Positions 38,241-47,271 of a DNA stretch of 64,000 bases are shown here, in pieces. Position 1 is the first letter of the stretch; every line of letters starts with the position of its first letter. This DNA comes from a bacterium. Lineage in GTDB: Bacteria; SM23-31. Made by a program: the position numbers and the translations under genes. The notes below the pieces were generated by a model, which worked only from the letters and a program-made list of their open reading frames with translations, did not search any database and had not been told where the DNA came from. The stretch lies in assembly GCA_028278455.1 (NCBI GenBank), contig JANQEH010000166.1:1-64000 (forward strand), in the 5' to 3' direction.

Positions 38241-41009
38241 TCAATTAGAAAGAGCCTTACGAATCGCTTTTGATATTTCGTGAAGCCGGAATGGTTTCTG
38301 AAGGAAATCTATTGCCCCAAGATTTATTGCCTCCTCTGCTTTACCGTTCTGGCTGTATCCGCTCATTAGGATCACTTTTACATTTGGATTTATCCTTTTC
38401 ATTTCTTCAAAAGCTTCTTTGCCTGACATATCGGGCATGATCAGATCGAGAATGATAAGGTCAATATTATTTTTATTGCCCTTGTATACCTCAGTAGCTT
38501 CCCTGCCATTCCCGGCTGTAAGGACCTTATAGCCAAGCTGGGTAAGCAGCGATTTTGAAAGACTTCTCTGATTTGCTTCATCATCTACTACCAATAGTGT
38601 GGAATTACCTTTATATAAGGTTTGTTTCTCATTTGATACTGGTGGATTTTTTTTACTGACAGGCAGGTATATTGTGAAAGCAGTACCGGAAGAAGGTTTG
38701 CTTTCAACCATAATTAAACCGTTATGTTTCTTGATAATACCGTATACCATAGACAATCCCAAGCCTGTTCCTTTACCTACTGCTTTTGTTGTGAAGAAAG
38801 GCTCAAATATCTTTTCCTGGATATTCTCAGGTATTCCAATGCCTGAGTCTTTAATAATGATCTTGACATAATTTCCAGATTTAAGATCGGCAGGAAGTTC
38901 AGAATCTCCAAAATCGGTTTCAAAATTCTCTGTTGAAATAGTTATCTCACCTTTATCGGGCATTGCGTCCCGAGCATTAATCAGCAGATTTGTGAAAACC
39001 TGATCGATCTGATTCTGATCAGCCATTACTCTCTTCAGCTTTGGATCAAGAATAAAATTTATCTCAATGCTCTTGTCGAATATTTTTTCGGATACCTTAA
39101 CACAGTCTTTTAAAAGATTATTGATATCAAGACTTGCCGGTCGATAAAGATCATTTCTGGAGAAACTCAGTAGCTGTTTCGTGAGGTGGCCGGCTTTTTG
39201 AGAACCGCTAAGGATTACATCAACAGCCTGTCCCTCTATAGTGGATAAATCGTCAAATTTCATTTTCAGTAATTCTGCATATCCCATGGTGCTTGTTAAG
39301 ATATTATTGAAATCATGTGCAATACCACCGGCTAATCTTCCAATGGATTCCATTTTCTGAGCATGAAAAAGCTGTGCTTCCAGTTTGAGTTTTTCCTCTT
39401 CGGTCTTTTTTTGTTGTATTGCTTTCGCGATTATTTCGCTTATTGCCTTTAGGAGATCAATATCCTCATTCTTCCAGTATTTATATTCTTTGACGGAATC
39501 AAATCCCATAAATCCCATTAGTTCATTGCCATTGAACAATGGTACTGCTAAAACAGATTTTATTCCCTTGTCAAGAAGCATATTTTTTTCCTTTTTTGCA
39601 TCCAATGGCAGATTGTGGACAACGGGCGCATAAATTATTCCATGGTTTTCAAGGTTTTTAAACCACCATGGAATTGAATCAATCGAGATGTTTTTAAGGT
39701 TATTTCTTTGAGATTCGATACCCTTTGTACACCATTCGTGAGTGTTATTCACATTCTTTCCATTTTCAGAGGTTAGAAATATATAACTTCGGTCTACTTT
39801 TGTAAATCGACCGATACTTCTAAGAGCATAATTTAGACCGCTGTCAAGCTCTTCATCAGATAATGTCACAAAATAAGTTGAAATATTAGTAAGCAATTTT
39901 TCAATATCAAGTCTGTATTGAAGGGCTTTCTCAGATTTTTTTCGTTGAGTGATATCGAGAATCGAAAGTATACTTTTATCTGTATTCGGTATCATTTCAA
40001 CAGTTAACCATACATTTTTCAAATTAGAGTCTTTATCTATGAAAAGTGACTCGTATTTTTCAGGCGCTAATCCCGGATCGGTCCTTCTGAGTCTATGAAA
40101 GTCGATCATTTCCTCCACATATTCCTGTTCAAAAAAGTCGGGAAAACTCAGTTTATTTTCTATGTCTTCCTTTGATAATCCTGACAGTATTTCAAATTCG
40201 GAATTAATAAGAGAGATTGTCATGTCATTCTCGATCAGCGCCATAGCCGAACCTGTATTCTCGAAAATCGTTTTATATTTATTCTCAGAGACTGCCAGCT
40301 GTTCATTTGCGGCCTGATGTTTTCTTTCGAGTCCCAGGTTCTGTTTAATGACAAATAGTGAAATAATTGACATGAACAGGACAATTACCAGGGCAGAATA
40401 GTTTTGTTTTTTTATTATATTGTCTATTTCCTTATCCACATCCTCCAGGTATATACCCGTGCCAATAATCCATTCCCAGGGTTTGAATCCCTTGACAAAT
40501 GATAGTTTTGGAACAAGCTTTTCAGAGTTGTCTTTCCACTGCCAGATATAATCTACGTATCCTTCACCCTCTGCTTCAACCTTCCGGACAAACTCAACGA
40601 ACAGTTTTTTTCCGTTTGGATCTTTATAGTCAACAAGGCTTGTATTCTCGAGGTAAGGGGTATAGGGGTGCATGATCATATTAGGATACAGGTCATTTAT
40701 CCAGAAATAATCCTTGTTTTCTGGACCATATCTTATTTTCCTGACCTGCTCAAGTGCCTGTTCTTTTGCATCGCACGTACTTAATAGTCCCTGAAGTTCG
40801 AGATCATGAAAATATTCAACAACGTTATATACTGAATAAACCAACTCACTGATCATCAATTTTTTCTGTTCGATAAGGTCCTTCTCAACTGCCGGGATGA
40901 ATATCATGAACCTTGCAGCTATAAACAGTAAAACCGTAAGAGTTACGGGGATAAATATCCTGATGTAACTCAATTTACTATTAATTATATTGTCTCTGAT
41001 CAAAAGCAT
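38241..41009 (-). CDS. Hybrid sensor kinase: periplasmic single Cache, PAS, GAF, HisKA/HATPase, receiver
   Basis: Cache motif YGPENKDYFWINDLYPNMIMHPY...YIWQWKDNSEKLVPKLSFVKGFKPWEWIIGTGIYLEDV; GRLAGGIAHDFNNILTSTMGYAELL; C-terminal receiver. Confidence 0.93.
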   Translation of the reverse strand: MLLIRDNIINSKLSYIRIFIPVTLTVLLFIAARFMIFIPAVEKDLIEQKKLMISELVYSVYNVVEYFHDLELQGLLSTCDAKEQALEQVRKIRYGPENKDYFWINDLYPNMIMHPYTPYLENTSLVDYKDPNGKKLFVEFVRKVEAEGEGYVDYIWQWKDNSEKLVPKLSFVKGFKPWEWIIGTGIYLEDVDKEIDNIIKKQNYSALVIVLFMSIISLFVIKQNLGLERKHQAANEQLAVSENKYKTIFENTGSAMALIENDMTISLINSEFEILSGLSKEDIENKLSFPDFFEQEYVEEMIDFHRLRRTDPGLAPEKYESLFIDKDSNLKNVWLTVEMIPNTDKSILSILDITQRKKSEKALQYRLDIEKLLTNISTYFVTLSDEELDSGLNYALRSIGRFTKVDRSYIFLTSENGKNVNNTHEWCTKGIESQRNNLKNISIDSIPWWFKNLENHGIIYAPVVHNLPLDAKKEKNMLLDKGIKSVLAVPLFNGNELMGFMGFDSVKEYKYWKNEDIDLLKAISEIIAKAIQQKKTEEEKLKLEAQLFHAQKMESIGRLAGGIAHDFNNILTSTMGYAELLKMKFDDLSTIEGQAVDVILSGSQKAGHLTKQLLSFSRNDLYRPASLDINNLLKDCVKVSEKIFDKSIEINFILDPKLKRVMADQNQIDQVFTNLLINARDAMPDKGEITISTENFETDFGDSELPADLKSGNYVKIIIKDSGIGIPENIQEKIFEPFFTTKAVGKGTGLGLSMVYGIIKKHNGLIMVESKPSSGTAFTIYLPVSKKNPPVSNEKQTLYKGNSTLLVVDDEANQRSLSKSLLTQLGYKVLTAGNGREATEVYKGNKNNIDLIILDLIMPDMSGKEAFEEMKRINPNVKVILMSGYSQNGKAEEAINLGAIDFLQKPFRLHEISKAIRKALSN

Positions 41010-41051
41010 AGCATCGCTTAGTTGTTGTTTTATAATATTAATGAATATTGG

Positions 41052-41087
41052 GATCGAAGAGGCGGTTCTTTCTCCGCCTCTTCGATC
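41052..41087. terminator. Perfect 14-bp stem-loop between MCP and hybrid kinase genes
   Basis: GATCGAAGAGGCGG-TTCTTTCT-CCGCCTCTTCGATC; intercistronic, no canonical U-tract on the gene strand. Confidence 0.6.
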
Positions 41088-41102
41088 AACAAATCATTAT
41101 CT

Positions 41103-43727
41103 TTAAAAGTTACCGAAGTCTTCATCATCCAGCATTATTTCAGTCTCAGCCAAATCAGTAGTCATACTGGATCCATTACTTTTCTCAGCAGTCTCAGACA
41201 TTGTTTCTTCTGTGCTGATTGTATCAATATCAACATGTGCTAAATTTCTCAATTTGAATTTAGAGACCATGTTCTTCAATTCTGCAGCCTGACTGGAAAG
41301 TTCCTCTGCAGCAGCCGCACCTTCTTCAGCATTTGCAGTATTAGACTGCGTAACCTGGTCGATCTGTCCAAGGGCGCTTGTTATCTGTTCGATTCCCTGT
41401 GCCTGTTCGTTTGATGCTGCAGCGATCTCACCGACAAGGTCAGCAGCTTTTGATATCCCTTCTACGATCTTCTCAAGCGATTCCGCAGTCTCATTTGCGA
41501 TTGTTGTACCGGATTCAACATTCTTGATAGATCCTTCGATCAATTCAGTAGTTTCTTTTGCCGCCTCTGCGCTTCTCTGTGCCAGATTTCTCACTTCTTC
41601 TGCAACAACTGCGAAACCTTTACCATGGACTCCAGCTCTTGCAGCTTCTACAGCAGCGTTCAGAGCCAACAGGTTTGTCTGAAATGCAATCTCATCTATT
41701 ACTTTGATGATCTTTGATATTTCATTAGAGGAATTATTTATATCGTTCATTGCATTTACCATACCCTTCATCTGCTCATTACCTTCATTTGCGCTGTCCC
41801 GGGAAGAATTCGCGAGTGTATTAGCCTGAGTTGCATTCTCTGCATTGGTCTTTGTCTGGGCTGATATCTCGGTGATTGAAGCCGAGGTTTCTTCAAGTGA
41901 ACTTGCCTGCTCTGTGGCTCCCTGTGATAGGGAGGTGCTTGAATCGGAAACCTGCTGTGAGCCTGCTGTAACCTGTTCAATCGATGCCAGGACTTTTCCA
42001 AGAAGACTATTCATGGAGTCCAGTGTCCGATTCATGGCATTTTTCATTATAGCGTGATCGCCTTTATAATCACCGGTGACAGAAACATCAAGATTTCCAT
42101 CTGCCATTTCCTTAAGGCATCCAACCGCCTCATTTACCGGTTTAAGAATATTGTCGATCGTTCCATTCATACCGCCGATTATCTCTTTGTAAGCTCCGTC
42201 AAATTTTGTTGTATCGGCTCTTACTTCAAGCTTACCTTCCAAAGCTGCCTGGGTCAAAGTCATTCCTTCATCGATCATGCTCTTGAGAGAATCTTTCATA
42301 GATATCATTGCATTACCCAGCGCATCTTTTTCTGAAGAAGCAGATACTTCGACATTGACATTTCCTTTTGCGATCTGGGCAGCAGCAGCGGTTTTTTCTT
42401 TCTGTGCTTCGATCATTCTCTTGAAAGAATCGGCAAGGAGTCCTGTTTCATCATTAGAATTATGTTCTACATCCTGATCGGTATCGCCAAGCGAAAGATT
42501 CACTGCAGCTTCGGCCATTTTTCCTATAGGTTTGGAAATCCTGTTGCCGATATAAAATGCGCTGAAGGCCATTACAGTCAGGATCGCACCGCCTCCTATT
42601 ACCAGCCAGAACAGCAATGATGTCAGTGCGCTTTCAACTTTGTTTTTAGCTTCATAGTAATCGTCTTCATAAGTACCGGCTCCGATTACCCAATCCCAAG
42701 GTTCGAAATAGGAAATTGCTGTGATTTTCATTCTGGATTCAGTATCGCCTTTATTCAACCAGGGATATTGCTCATAGTCAACATTCTTACCTTCAAGGTT
42801 CATTGCTTTATCAACTATTGACTGAATAAACAATCTACCGTTAGAGTCTTTTGCTTCATAGATGTTTTCACCATCCCTGGAACCACCTTTGGATATTATA
42901 TAATGACCTTTATGGTCACCTTTCCCACCTATAATGAATACGTATCCTGTCTTGCCGACCACAATATCCATGATTGCGTCTCTGAGGCTTTGAACAGATT
43001 CCTGCTTGACAGCAACACTGTTAATCCCAATTACATTCCCGCCATGATCTTTGATGGGTTCATACGCAGTTAAATACCATGCATCAACAACGAATGCTCT
43101 TCCCCTGTAAGTTTCACCTCTCATAACCGTGGAAACAACGGGATTGACCGTTCCATCCGGATTAGTAGATGGAATAAAAGTCCCGATTGCTCTCTTACCA
43201 CTACTGCTTTTTACATTTGAGGCTATCCTGATCATATCACCTCTGTCATTCATCTTCTGGAATATAGTTACTATATCTCCGACCAGCTGTTCTGCAACAT
43301 CAACAACTGGAGTTGGAATTGAGAATTCATAGTTCGATTCGATTGGCACTCTGCCGAAATACATCTTTGGTAATGTCACTGTCGAAGAACTATTGGTATA
43401 CTGGTTCATAGCCTGCCATGTGATCTTTTCAGAAGATATTCTCGGGTCGCCAAGCTGTTCCATTACATGACGAGCCACATGGAGATTATTGTCTACCCTT
43501 GATTGGACAAGATCATTAGCAGTTTCAAGTAATCCGTATACATCTTTTGCAACCTGGGTAATATTCTCTTTTGCCAGAACATCCATTTCAACTACCACCT
43601 GCTCGTTTACATCGTTCTTTTGAATCAACGTCAGGACTGACATCACTATCACCGGTAAAGAAGCTGCCAACAGGGCAAGTCCAATTACTTTGTGCTTGAT
43701 CATAAGTTTCATTTTGTTATCTCCCAT
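41103..43727 (-). CDS. Methyl-accepting chemotaxis protein with periplasmic double Cache region and HAMP
   Basis: Close paralogue of 2687-5239: [48 protein letters not shown]; conserved MCP hairpin. Confidence 0.94.
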   Translation of the reverse strand: MGDNKMKLMIKHKVIGLALLAASLPVIVMSVLTLIQKNDVNEQVVVEMDVLAKENITQVAKDVYGLLETANDLVQSRVDNNLHVARHVMEQLGDPRISSEKITWQAMNQYTNSSSTVTLPKMYFGRVPIESNYEFSIPTPVVDVAEQLVGDIVTIFQKMNDRGDMIRIASNVKSSSGKRAIGTFIPSTNPDGTVNPVVSTVMRGETYRGRAFVVDAWYLTAYEPIKDHGGNVIGINSVAVKQESVQSLRDAIMDIVVGKTGYVFIIGGKGDHKGHYIISKGGSRDGENIYEAKDSNGRLFIQSIVDKAMNLEGKNVDYEQYPWLNKGDTESRMKITAISYFEPWDWVIGAGTYEDDYYEAKNKVESALTSLLFWLVIGGGAILTVMAFSAFYIGNRISKPIGKMAEAAVNLSLGDTDQDVEHNSNDETGLLADSFKRMIEAQKEKTAAAAQIAKGNVNVEVSASSEKDALGNAMISMKDSLKSMIDEGMTLTQAALEGKLEVRADTTKFDGAYKEIIGGMNGTIDNILKPVNEAVGCLKEMADGNLDVSVTGDYKGDHAIMKNAMNRTLDSMNSLLGKVLASIEQVTAGSQQVSDSSTSLSQGATEQASSLEETSASITEISAQTKTNAENATQANTLANSSRDSANEGNEQMKGMVNAMNDINNSSNEISKIIKVIDEIAFQTNLLALNAAVEAARAGVHGKGFAVVAEEVRNLAQRSAEAAKETTELIEGSIKNVESGTTIANETAESLEKIVEGISKAADLVGEIAAASNEQAQGIEQITSALGQIDQVTQSNTANAEEGAAAAEELSSQAAELKNMVSKFKLRNLAHVDIDTISTEETMSETAEKSNGSSMTTDLAETEIMLDDEDFGNF

Positions 43728-43767
43728 TATACATTTAATTACATATAGAATTATATTTTCTGTGTGG

Positions 43768-45243
43768 TTAGAATTTCATCAAAAAAGTTGTCTGCACTCT
43801 TACGCTGGATGTTTCATGGCTTGATCCACCAGTTAAATATCCGGTTGTTAAATAAGATACCTCTAAGCCGAATGAGGTGTTAAATGCGATCTTTCTGAAT
43901 GTATTGGCAAAGATCGTCTGGTTCTTATCTCTGAATCCATCGGACAGGGAATCTTTGTTGGGCTTGTCAATTCCGTATCCGAAATTGAGGTCTGTTTTTG
44001 CATTGGCTTTTATAGTAGCATTTACCCAGCCGCCTGATGTTTCTACTTCTTTACCGAGAGTAGAATTATATCCCTGGCCTATGCCTCCGAAATACTGATT
44101 AAGAGTTTTACCTGTAAATGCTTCACCTTTTATTGAGAATTCCTTTGTAAAGTTATAAGCGAAATGCAGGTTAGCAGAATATGATTCATAACTGCTTTCG
44201 CCCCCGCTTTTGACAAATTCCATTTTTCCGTAATGTCCGGAGAAACCAATATTGTATTTACCCGGTTTCAGGAATGATATCCTGGCCTGCATAGTCGGGA
44301 ATGGATTATCTTCCCCGTCATCGTTTCCGTCACCGTCAACATCGCCAGCAATATTCCTCGAAACGGCTCCAACAATTGCAATTCCTTCTTTACTGATATT
44401 GCCTACCTGAAGTTGAGGGTGTCTGTATCCAATATCTCCGCAATTCCATAGAACCGTGTAATTAACAGTTGAAGGGACAAGGGGAGAAATAACATCCGAG
44501 GTCTGACCGGCAAGAATGAAGAATTTCTCAAAATCCACCTTTAGATATCCATGTCTGAGCATCAGGAAATTCTTATTCTCAGCTCCACCCCCGTAGAAGT
44601 CAATCTCAACCCTTCCGGTAACGGTCTTGTCCTCAAATTTTTCCGATGAAAAATTAGCACCTAACCGGGTTTGCCTGGTTGTTAGATTAAATTCATCGTC
44701 TTTGTCTGATCCATCCGGGACATCAAGCAGCCAGAAAGCGAAATTCCCCGGATATGCTCTTGCCCTATCGTATGCCATATCCATTTTAAAGAAACCGTAA
44801 GGTTTTATATCAAATCCTGTTTTGTTTGAGGAAATTATCTGGCGGAGTTCATTGACCAAAGCCTTCAATTCGCCGTTTAGCTCATCCGTGCTTTTCTCAG
44901 TTTTGACTTCTCTCCCGGTTTTTTTCAGACTTTCGATCTCAGCCGACATTTCATCTATCCGGGCGTTAATCGAGGAAGTCCTGCTATCCAGATCAGCGGT
45001 CTGAACAGATACCTTATCCAGATTCTTCAATAGATCTGCCAGCTGCTTTTCGATTTCCGCAGTCTCAGATTGTACAATCGATGCCGCAGCAACAGTTTTT
45101 GTTTTTTCCAGAGTCTTTAGTCTTGATTCGATCTTATCGAGCTTATCAAGGATCCCTTTGAATCCCTGTGCATTAACTCCGGTTGCTGAGAATAATAGCA
45201 TTATTATTACAGCAGCTGATGTTAGAATTCTTAGTTCCTTCAT
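43768..45243 (-). CDS. DcaP-like outer membrane porin with N-terminal coiled coil
   Basis: Signal peptide; coiled coil [20 protein letters not shown]...; barrel paralogous to 1531-2649. Confidence 0.8.
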   Translation of the reverse strand: MKELRILTSAAVIIMLLFSATGVNAQGFKGILDKLDKIESRLKTLEKTKTVAAASIVQSETAEIEKQLADLLKNLDKVSVQTADLDSRTSSINARIDEMSAEIESLKKTGREVKTEKSTDELNGELKALVNELRQIISSNKTGFDIKPYGFFKMDMAYDRARAYPGNFAFWLLDVPDGSDKDDEFNLTTRQTRLGANFSSEKFEDKTVTGRVEIDFYGGGAENKNFLMLRHGYLKVDFEKFFILAGQTSDVISPLVPSTVNYTVLWNCGDIGYRHPQLQVGNISKEGIAIVGAVSRNIAGDVDGDGNDDGEDNPFPTMQARISFLKPGKYNIGFSGHYGKMEFVKSGGESSYESYSANLHFAYNFTKEFSIKGEAFTGKTLNQYFGGIGQGYNSTLGKEVETSGGWVNATIKANAKTDLNFGYGIDKPNKDSLSDGFRDKNQTIFANTFRKIAFNTSFGLEVSYLTTGYLTGGSSHETSSVRVQTTFLMKF

Positions 45244-45307
45244 TGTACCTCCGTATGTTTCTTGTTTCTGATTAATTTCATAAAATCATCGATCTGAATT
45301 TTAACTG

Positions 45308-45676
45308 TTAATTAAATTGATTCTTATTATTGAGCGATTTTTCGACTATTTTGAGCACTTCAAACATTTTGAACGGCTTGGATATTTTCAGATATTTATC
45401 CTGCTCTGTATCAAGGAGTCTGCTGTAGGCCGACATCAGAATTATATTTATATGAGGCTTTTCTTTATTCACGATGTTCGCAAGATCTTTACCACTCATT
45501 CCATCCATGTGTACATCAGAGATCAGGACATCAAATGGTTTTTTGTTGATAAGTTCCAGGGCATCTTCAGCATTTTCAGCAGTTTCAACATTGTATCCAT
45601 AAGTTTTAAACCAAATCCTGACAATATCCAGGATCACCTTATCATCATCTACTATTAGAATATTTATATTGTGCAT
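45308..45676 (-). CDS. Single-domain receiver protein with shortened alpha4 region
   Basis: ILIVDDDKVILDIVRIWFKTYGYNVETAENAEDALEL...VLISDVHMDGMSGKDL...MSAYSRLLDTEQDKYLKISKPFKMFE. Confidence 0.88.
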   Translation of the reverse strand: MHNINILIVDDDKVILDIVRIWFKTYGYNVETAENAEDALELINKKPFDVLISDVHMDGMSGKDLANIVNKEKPHINIILMSAYSRLLDTEQDKYLKISKPFKMFEVLKIVEKSLNNKNQFN

Positions 45677-45718
45677 TATTTTCTTCCTTATTCATTTCAA
45701 TTTCTGAGATTTCATAAT

Positions 45719-45734
45719 ACAATTGCCGTGCCAA
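45719..45734 (-). promoter_or_regulatory. Sigma54 (-24/-12) promoter TGGCACGGCAATTGTA (minus strand)
   Basis: Near-perfect match to TGGCACGRNNNTTGCW; 43 bp upstream of the receiver start at 45676. Confidence 0.8.
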
Positions 45735-45850
45735 ATAAGACTTTATCAACCAAATTGAAAATAAATACTTTGTAAATTATATAATAACAATATATTAAGA
45801 ACATTGATGTTTTAGCAAAGCAGGAATAATGATTAAAAAGATATGTCAAC

Positions 45851-45912
45851 AGGAGTCTAAAATTTAGACTCCTGAGATAGTCATTTTTTTATTGGAGTCT
45901 AAAATTTAGACT
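45851..45912. promoter_or_regulatory. Tandem UAS palindromes: two exact copies of AGTCTAAAATTTAGACT
   Basis: Copies at 45854-45870 (extended to AGGAGTCTAAAATTTAGACTCCT) and 45896-45912; centres 42 bp apart; upstream of the sigma54 promoter at 45719-45734. Confidence 0.8.
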
Positions 45913-45921
45913 GTGCGGATT

Positions 45922-47271
45922 TCAATTCAGGCGGTATTTTTTTAGCTTATTAAAAAGGGTGGCTCTGGATATCCCAAGCACTGCGGCGGCACGGTTTCTG
46001 TTACCTGAGACTTTACCCAGAATCTCGGTGATATATTGTTTTTCAATATCTTCCAGAGTAGGTTCTTTATCCGAATTGATTACATCTTTCTTAGTAATTT
46101 TGTTTCCGGAAATTTCAAACGGCAGGTCTTCAGGTCCAATTACATTATCTTCGCAGAGTATAGTGCATCTTTCGATAACATTTTCAAGTTCTCTGACGTT
46201 TCCGGGCCAGTCATAGGCTTTAAATAACGATACAGCCCTTCTCGATATAGACAATCCGGGTTTATGAAGTTTTTCTCGGTAATACTCTATAAAATGGTCA
46301 GTTAGAAGTTCTATGTCGGATAAACGCTCTTTTAGTGGAGGTATCCGGATAGGTATAACATTTAATCTGAAAAACAGATCTTCTCTGAAGTTCTTGTTTC
46401 TTGCTTCCTGCTGGAGATCTCTGTTTGTCATAGCAATAATTCTGACATCTACTGTCCGGGACTTGTTTTCCCCTATACGTTTTATTTCCTTATTCTGAAG
46501 AAATCTTAATAATTTCACCTGAGCTGGTAATGACAATTCCCCTATCTCATCAAGTATTACAGTACCTTTTTCTGCTTCCTCAATAAGGCCTTTCTTGTCA
46601 AAGTCCGCTCCGGTAAATGAACCTTTCATATGACCGAACAATTCACTCTCATGAAGATTATCGGGTATGGCTCCGCAGTTTATGATAGTCAGAGGTTTTT
46701 CACTTCGGCTGCTATTATAATGTATAGCCTTTCCAACAAGCTCTTTGCCGGTTCCACTAGCTCCAGAAACCAGAACTGTGCTGTCTGTATTGCAAATCTT
46801 TGTTATGGTTTTCAGTATTTCCAGCATGTTCTCTGAGCTGGCAATAATATCCTCAAACTTGTATTTGTCATTTAGTTCTTTCTCTATATGGACCAGCCTG
46901 TCCGCAAGGCGCTTTTTTTCCAATGCCCTTTCAACTATCAACAATATTTCATCGAGTTCAAAAGGCTTTGTGATATAGTCGTAAGCTCCTTTTTTGATTG
47001 CTGTAACAGCTGTTTCAACAGTTCCATAGGCTGTTATTAATATTATCTCCGTAGATGGGGCAATCTCCTTAGCATTCTCGATAACTTCCAGGCCGCTAAT
47101 ATCATCAAGCTTCATATCGGTTATTACAAGGTCAAATGAACCTTCTTTTAGAACGTTCAGCCCTTCCGCGCCTTTTCCGCTTTCACAGACCTCAAAATTT
47201 TCAAGAGTAAATAGCTGAACGAGTGATTCTCTAACAGAATCATCATCTTCAATTATCAGGATTTTAGACAT
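45922..47271 (-). CDS. Sigma54-dependent NtrC-type response regulator
   Basis: ILIIEDDDSVRESL receiver; GASGTGKELVGKAIHYNSSR; GSFTGADFDKKGLIEEAEKGTVILDEIGELSLPAQVKLL; Fis HTH. Confidence 0.95.
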   Translation of the reverse strand: MSKILIIEDDDSVRESLVQLFTLENFEVCESGKGAEGLNVLKEGSFDLVITDMKLDDISGLEVIENAKEIAPSTEIILITAYGTVETAVTAIKKGAYDYITKPFELDEILLIVERALEKKRLADRLVHIEKELNDKYKFEDIIASSENMLEILKTITKICNTDSTVLVSGASGTGKELVGKAIHYNSSRSEKPLTIINCGAIPDNLHESELFGHMKGSFTGADFDKKGLIEEAEKGTVILDEIGELSLPAQVKLLRFLQNKEIKRIGENKSRTVDVRIIAMTNRDLQQEARNKNFREDLFFRLNVIPIRIPPLKERLSDIELLTDHFIEYYREKLHKPGLSISRRAVSLFKAYDWPGNVRELENVIERCTILCEDNVIGPEDLPFEISGNKITKKDVINSDKEPTLEDIEKQYITEILGKVSGNRNRAAAVLGISRATLFNKLKKYRLN

